In this document: positions 58,781-64,000 of the stretch, in pieces
Position numbering within the stretch: position 1 is the first letter of the stretch
How the letters are laid out: every line of letters begins with the position of its first letter
Source of the DNA: Diphasiastrum complanatum
Taxonomy: Eukaryota > Streptophyta > Lycopodiopsida > Lycopodiales > Lycopodiaceae
Direction: 5' to 3'
Length of the DNA stretch: 64,000 nucleotides
NCBI GenBank assembly: GCA_029204225.1
Contig: CM055111.1
Coordinates: 2,816,029-2,880,028, forward strand
The notes under the pieces: generated by a model
What the model saw: only the letters and a program-made list of their open reading frames with translations
Databases searched by the model: none
Told to the model about the DNA's origin: nothing
Made by a program: the position numbers and the translations under genes

Positions 58781-60067
58781 ATGCGGTCCCAACCCTACGA
58801 GCCATCCACAAACCCATTCGAAGGACAAGAACACGATAGAGCCAAGTCATCGCGAGCCAGAACTTATGTTCATGGTGTTGAAACATCCCATGCCAGAACC
58901 AACCTTAATGGAGTCTCTACTACCCACAATGCTCATCATGAGAGACGTACACCCAAACTAGATCGACCAAAGTTTGATAGTAGTTCGGACCCTCAAAGTT
59001 TTTTGCAAATCTTTGAGAATGCATGTGATGTATATGGCGACACATCACCCGACGCCATGATTCAACTCTTCTCGATGACCATGATCGATCGAGCACAAGA
59101 ATGCTTTTTTAACCTTGATCGTGAAGATAAACGTGACTGGTCACTCTTGAAGGAGGCCTTTATCAAACGCTTCAAGCCATTTTGCTTGATAGAAAGCCCT
59201 TTTGTCAAGCTAAGTAATATCAAAATGACAAAAGACGAACGAGTACGAGACTATATTGAGCATTTCAAACGTCTCAAAAGTCAAGTACAAGAACAACACT
59301 TTGAACAGATGCTCATCATCTGGTTCTTAGTCGGCCTTCCAAGATGGATTAGACGTGAGCTTAAATCCAAAGATGAATATACGAGCCTAAAGTTAGCTAT
59401 GTCAAATGCCATCAAGGAAGAAGACGAAGGATCAGATATTGACGAATCTAGGGAAAGGCAAGCACCACGTGCTCCTATCCATGAGTCGAAGCCGATCGAC
59501 GACACCCAAGATCAGCTTTGGAAATCACAACTGACATTGCTTAATAAGCAACACCAACTTCAAATGGAGAAACTCACCAATGAGTTTCAAACTACCCTGA
59601 AGTCTATCCAAAGCAATATGCCTAGTCAGTCAAACCCTGCACATGTACCTTATAGACGAAAAACAATATGGTGCCCACACTGTTGGGCTACGCATCCTGT
59701 TGATGCTTGTCCCTCATATCGACCTATCCAAGCACATACAATTCAACAATATGAAAAACACCCATCACAATCTAGAAATGCCTTGCCTTATCATGAATAT
59801 CTACCAGCAAGTCCAGGACCACTAGCCATACAAGATGGCTACGCCGTTATAGAAGGGCCACTGCACACCAGATGTTTCATCTGTGGTGAAACCGGCCACT
59901 TCATGGTTGATTGTCCAGTTAAGACCCAGTACTATACTGAGTGTCTCAATTGTATCCGAAAACACAGTTTCAAAGACTGTCCAAACAACCAAATAAGATC
60001 CTACATGCCCATCATGTCAGTTATGAATCACAATAGGATCTTCACGACAACAACACGAGCACCATAG
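58781..60067 (+). CDS. Gag polyprotein of element E, three zinc knuckles
   Basis: 428 residues. The Ty3-type capsid (Retrotrans_gag) covers about 60-205, with LDRPKFDSSSDPQSFLQIFE, WSLLKEAFIKRFKP and RVRDYIEHFKRLKSQVQEQH. A probable coiled coil covers 244-280. There are three CCHC-type knuckles: C298/C301/H305/C310 (one residue short), C365/C368/H373/C378 (canonical) and C388/C391/H395/C400 (one short). No protease motif follows and the frame ends at 60067. Role: capsid assembly and RNA packaging. The frame is intact although the LTRs have diverged by several percent, which hints that gag was kept under selection or that the insertion is younger than the LTR count suggests. Confidence 0.87.
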   Translation: MRSQPYEPSTNPFEGQEHDRAKSSRARTYVHGVETSHARTNLNGVSTTHNAHHERRTPKLDRPKFDSSSDPQSFLQIFENACDVYGDTSPDAMIQLFSMTMIDRAQECFFNLDREDKRDWSLLKEAFIKRFKPFCLIESPFVKLSNIKMTKDERVRDYIEHFKRLKSQVQEQHFEQMLIIWFLVGLPRWIRRELKSKDEYTSLKLAMSNAIKEEDEGSDIDESRERQAPRAPIHESKPIDDTQDQLWKSQLTLLNKQHQLQMEKLTNEFQTTLKSIQSNMPSQSNPAHVPYRRKTIWCPHCWATHPVDACPSYRPIQAHTIQQYEKHPSQSRNALPYHEYLPASPGPLAIQDGYAVIEGPLHTRCFICGETGHFMVDCPVKTQYYTECLNCIRKHSFKDCPNNQIRSYMPIMSVMNHNRIFTTTTRAP

Positions 60068-62298
60068 CAACCAGCAGTTAAACCTGCTTCTCAATCGAGA
60101 AATTTTTTGTAAATTTCTACTACATCACAGTCCAATACACCAGATCCATAATGAAAAAAGACAATATGAAATGAGTCCTTGTTGAAAGAAAGTGAAACCG
60201 ATATTCTGTCATTTGCTACAATGTCCAACCACGAGCAACCTCCACAGAGAATTGACAGTTTTTTTTCTCTTTCTACAAACTCCAATCTATTTGTCTTTCC
60301 ACATGCAAATAAGATTTCCAATGTGCCACACAACACATCTAGGATTTGGAAATCCATTTAGAGATTCGGTTCTAAATCTCTTGTTCAAAGAGGTCCTCAG
60401 GACATAGTACCTCACCCATACCTGCATCTCACACTATATCTTACACCATCTGTTATCCATGATGATAGATTTTAGTGTCACCAACCCTGTCTTGTTTTGA
60501 CAAGGGCATGTCAGAGTAAGTCACATTACTCTACAAAACAACTGAAATATTGCAACTATCCAGGTACATTATCAATGTTGATGAATGCAAGTTTTGTTCG
60601 ACAAGTGCTATACAATTCTCACTATCTGTAACGTTTGTTTATTTTCTTGTTTCTCTTCACCTATTTTGTGTGGCTGATTTTTGCATGAAGAATAGCTACT
60701 GCACGAGAGTCTTCTGTAGAGCATCTCCAAAACACATTTTCATTCATCTATCCATCTTCAGATTACCATGTACAGTAGTTTCAAAAACTATGAGAAATCC
60801 ATGACAAGTTAGAGTAAACTACAACAAGATCGAAACAAATTTAATTAAAATTTGTTCAACCTTAAGTCCAGTCACATGTTCAACGAGTTTCAACTACGTG
60901 TTCCACACGCCGATCCAATCCTGAGCATGAACAGTCACCAGCAACAACATCCCCACCAACAAATTTTTTTTTGGGGGGGAGACAGTGGATTTGCTTGGAT
61001 CCACTGGAGCAGTTACGCTGCCAGCAACAACACTAGCAAGATCAACAACCAAGGTCACAAACCCAAAGTCGACAATGACAAGGCTAAGAAGACAAATGGG
61101 CAATACAAAGCGACTCGATCAGAAAAAGTACCCCAGTCACGACGAAGATCCTTCAGAAAGGGAAACACAAGCATTGGAAAATTAGTCTCCTTCTCTAAGC
61201 AACCTCTTGCCATACTTCTGTGATCGTCCACACCATCTACCATTGTCACCACCACCCTCCCTTCCATCTGTTTGTTTATCATCAGTTTACTGTTCTTTTG
61301 AGAAATTCTCAGTTTTTGATAGTCTTACCGAAGCAGCTGATAGAGCATTGCAAGTGTCTTGTGGAGACCAACTTCCACCTATATTGGTTGTTCAGCCAAA
61401 AAAGACCTACAAAAGCAGGCGAAGCAGCTAGAAGAAATAAAAAGAACGATGTTGAGGAGGAAAGGACAAAACTTAAACAACAGATGAGTCAGATCGATCT
61501 TGATCAAAAGAAACTCTCTAGAGTAATGATAGTTGAATCCCCTCTTATGAAGCCCAAAGAGATCCAAAAGTAACGGATCAAAAGAAAGAGCTGCAAAAAA
61601 TGAAAGATGAAGACATCCGTGAACCTGCAAATAAAGCAAGCTCCTCACCCAGCAAGTGGTGGTCGAAGCTCGACATTGCAAGGGTCCAAGGCTGCAATTG
61701 TAGAACTATTAGTTCCTTCACCTTGTCACCAAGCCTTCATCATGTTTCCTCACCGTTACCAAACCGTCCATCCAAAACTGTTTCTACCACCAAATTTTTA
61801 TGATGACTCCAGCCCCTTGAGATTGATAATCAGGATTTGTGCTACCTATCAGAAAAGAGCAACGACAAGGCTGGAACTTCAACTGAGAGAAGAACCACGG
61901 AAACATCCAAAGGCAAATGGAGGTACAGACCTCCCAGGAGAAACCAAAGATGGAATCTGCCAAGAAACCAAAGATGAAACCGTCAATGGCAGATACAAGT
62001 GACTAAACAAAGAGACACATGTAAAGCACTCGAGCATGCAAGTTGTGAAGCTGCTGACAACTCTCCAAATTTTGAGAATGTCGACCCATCATAGCAATAA
62101 GACATTCTAATCCAATTATGACAATTTGTGAAAAACAGTTTTTGTGATAAAGGCTAGCGACAATAAGCACTTGGTTTTATGTAAGCGAACGAGGATCTAC
62201 ATTTTTCCAAGCGACAATCGAAGATGCCAATGCAAAGCGGAGCAACATCATCCAATATGAGTTGCAGTGGGTCCTACAACACATAAGAGGTGGGATGA
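60068..62298 (+). other. Element E region after gag, no pol found
   Basis: 2.2 kb with short overlapping frames (such as 60852-61223, Gln/His-rich, and 61607-62002). I searched for DSG, YIDD/YVDD, LGH, DNGGEF-type and RNase H words and found none. Function unknown; the sequence may be filler needed only in cis. Confidence 0.6.
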
Positions 62299-63463
62299 TG
62301 TTGGCTAATTCTGATGAATCTCCAAGATACTCGGACAGAACAACTCAAGAGCACCTCTCGTCTTAAACCGAGGAGGTCTCTGAGAAGACGAGACTAATGA
62401 AGACTGAGAGCCGAGTATGAGAGCCAAGAAATACTAGCCAGAAAAAACAAGTAAGAACTGTGTAAGCCTCATGGTGAATCTCGGAAGATGGAATGACCAT
62501 GTAGGAACTAGTATTTCTAAGCAAATGCAATAATGCAACTAGACCCCTCCTAAAGAAAGTAGAGTGAGCCACCTTTTGATGGTGACCTCTAGTGGAGAGC
62601 AATATTCCACTTGTAATTTGTGAAATGTGGAAATTCCACTAGGATGTCACCTAAGGAGCTCTCTTGCTTATTTAAGAGACTCCCTCTTTGTAAAGAGGAG
62701 CTTTTTGCATTGTACTACTCCATGCTTAATAAGAAGATTTTTCATGAGTTTGATGCTACACTAAGCTCCTTGATCATGATGATTTTCTTGAGTGATGCCC
62801 CTATGATCATGCCCTTCCATTCATATTGTGTGTGGTTGTGGATTTAGAGTGGATTAGTTTTCTTGCTTTCCTAGTTGTGGATTAGATTTCTTGTTTTCTC
62901 GTGGATTAATGTAGGAGCTAGCATTCAAGCAAACTAAAGAGGCTAGAAATGTGGCATAAATCTTGCATATTCTCTAACATTCTAGCTCTTAATATTCTTG
63001 GGATGTCCAAGAATCAAAAGGCTAGTTAGTTTCTTTATTCTTGGACTTCTAACATGCTGTAGATTAGTTCTTGTTTCTTGTTTATCAGTTTATGCAAATG
63101 TAGCTCAGTTTAGTGTAGTGTAGTATCTGATTTCAATCCGTTTTTAGTGTAAGTAGCAGTAGAAACTACTGAACGTTCATTGGTTTGCATGTTGATCTGT
63201 GAATGAGTATTTTTGGCTTGCATCCTATGTAGAATGTAAGTGCATTCAAGAGTGACATCCCTGAGTAGTCCTCTGACAGGCAGGACAAAGAAAATCTATA
63301 CTACAAAGTTATTCAGTCTGTTTCTGCTTGGCCTGGGCATTGTAACACATAAGAAACAGTCAACTTATGCCCAAACGAGTCTGGTAACAGGCAAGAAATA
63401 GATCTGTAAGCAAGAAGCAGAAAAATAAACAGCAAGTCCTCTCGAGCAGGGGATCTGTCAACA
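62299..63463 (+). repeat. 3' LTR of element E
   Basis: 1165 bp, preceded by the purine tract at 62285-62298. Ends GATCTGTCAACA, followed by the target duplication CTTAG. Confidence 0.92.
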
Positions 63464-64000
63464 CTTAGGTTTCTTCTTAAACAAGACTTCAGAAGGTGAT
63501 TTTCCAGCAAGTGCATTGTGAGGTAATCTATTGCACAAATAGTTTGGACAATTTATAGCTTCACCCAAATAATCAATAGGCAAAGAAGCTGCTACTCGAA
63601 CTGCTTTAGAACATTCACATAAAGATCTATTTTTCCTCTCAGCTACTCCATGTTGAGATCGAGAATAAGCACAAGAAAACTCTCTCTTTATTCCTTCACC
63701 TTCACAGTATTCATGAAACTTGTTGGAGATGTATTCACCTCCTCCATCACTTAAAGCTTTAACTTTGAAAGAAAACTATTTCTCACCATAAGCTTTGAAG
63801 ATTAGGAAGTGATAAAAATATCATAGCCTTTGAAGAAAGTAGATACAACCAAGTATATCTAGTAAGTCATTAATAAAGGTGACAAAACATGTTGCACCAC
63901 CAATACTTTTAGAAGAGGAAAAATGTATTCTGAGTGTATAAGCTCCAAAGGATGAGTAGTCTTTATAAAAGATTTCTAATATGGCTTTTTGTGTGACTTT
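63464..64000 (-). pseudogene. Copia element D, integrase part
   Basis: Minus strand, continuing D beyond the E insertion. Reads ALSDGGGEYISNKFHEYCEG (second catalytic Asp block), IKREFSCAYSRSQHGVAERK (with the Glu of the D35E triad), NRSLCECSKAVRVAASLPID, YLCNRLPHNALAGKSPSEVL. Further right, CFVTFINDLLDILGC is a distorted FhTFIDDYSRYxW block with frame changes. Continues past the window edge. Confidence 0.88.

Larger units (their letters stand above)
56416..63463 (+). mobile_element. Gag-only LTR retrotransposon E (TR-GAG-like)
   Basis: 7.05 kb, inserted into copia D. LTRs are 1167 and 1165 bp, beginning TGTTGGCT and ending CA. The target duplication CTTAG lies at 56411-56415 and 63464-63468. 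By eye the LTRs differ at several percent (about nine differences in the first 80 bp, fewer later), so it is older than B and C. The purine tract before the 3' LTR is AAGAGGTGGGATGA. No PBS recognisable after 57582. It encodes a Ty3-type gag but no protease, RT or integrase. This matches the TR-GAG class described in plants; the class assignment is inference. Confidence 0.88.

Noticed and set aside
62620-62847. Frame with the same C-terminal 45 or so residues in both LTRs of element E (also 56745-56966)
   Set aside because: Shared only because the LTRs are copies of each other; N-terminal parts are shifted between them and no motif is recognised.

Overview
This looks like nuclear DNA from a land plant with a large, repeat-rich genome. 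Ty1/copia polyproteins dominate. Their primer binding sites match initiator-methionine tRNA. The two host-gene fragments (a receptor-like kinase and a cytochrome P450) have GT-AG introns, and base composition is AT-rich. A Penelope/TERT-type reverse transcriptase relic would suit a non-angiosperm (spikemoss, moss or fern grade), but that is inference. I see no complete host gene, no rRNA or tRNA gene and no CRISPR array.

Layout. 1-10127: a decayed plus-strand copia element (A) split by a young, complete minus-strand copia element (B, 1189-7345). B has matching LTRs, the target duplication TGGAG, and one intact 1322-codon gag-pol frame. After A's 3' LTR come a gag scrap and a second copy of the LTR end. 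10128-22560: mostly non-coding, with a 257-bp-arm fold-back at 11.2-11.8 kb, dispersed short repeats, and copia relics at about 14 kb and 17.3-18.5 kb. 23160-37920: a very diverged satellite with a period near 295 bp, broken up by a Penelope-like relic with flanking direct repeats (26.9-28.5 kb), an 85-unit GA microsatellite, copia element C (31103-35641, recently inserted but coding-defective) and a solo LTR (36137-36968, target duplication AAAAT).

39.6-40.3 kb: first two exons of a CYP85-clan-like P450 (minus). 41.2-43.0 kb: 3' end of an unclassified LTR element (K). 43.1-44.0 kb: a tandem duplication and an LTR piece. 44.1-46.2 kb: copia pseudogene G. 46.2-48.2 kb: Ty3/gypsy relics arranged as a fold-back, with a PBS and LTR. 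48.25-48.7 kb: a non-LTR reverse transcriptase relic. 51.07-51.90 kb: last three exons of a receptor-like kinase. 54.7-64.0 kb: minus-strand copia element D, split by element E (56416-63463). E has 1.17-kb LTRs, the target duplication CTTAG and a gag-only coding region, like the TR-GAG class.

How it works together: this is a nested retrotransposon landscape, not a pathway. Only element B looks able to make its own full set of proteins. C and E have correct LTR ends and target duplications but no intact pol, so they probably moved using proteins supplied in trans. The G-box palindrome TTCACACGTGTGAA, or its core, recurs in the LTRs of several distinct elements and is the clearest shared regulatory candidate.
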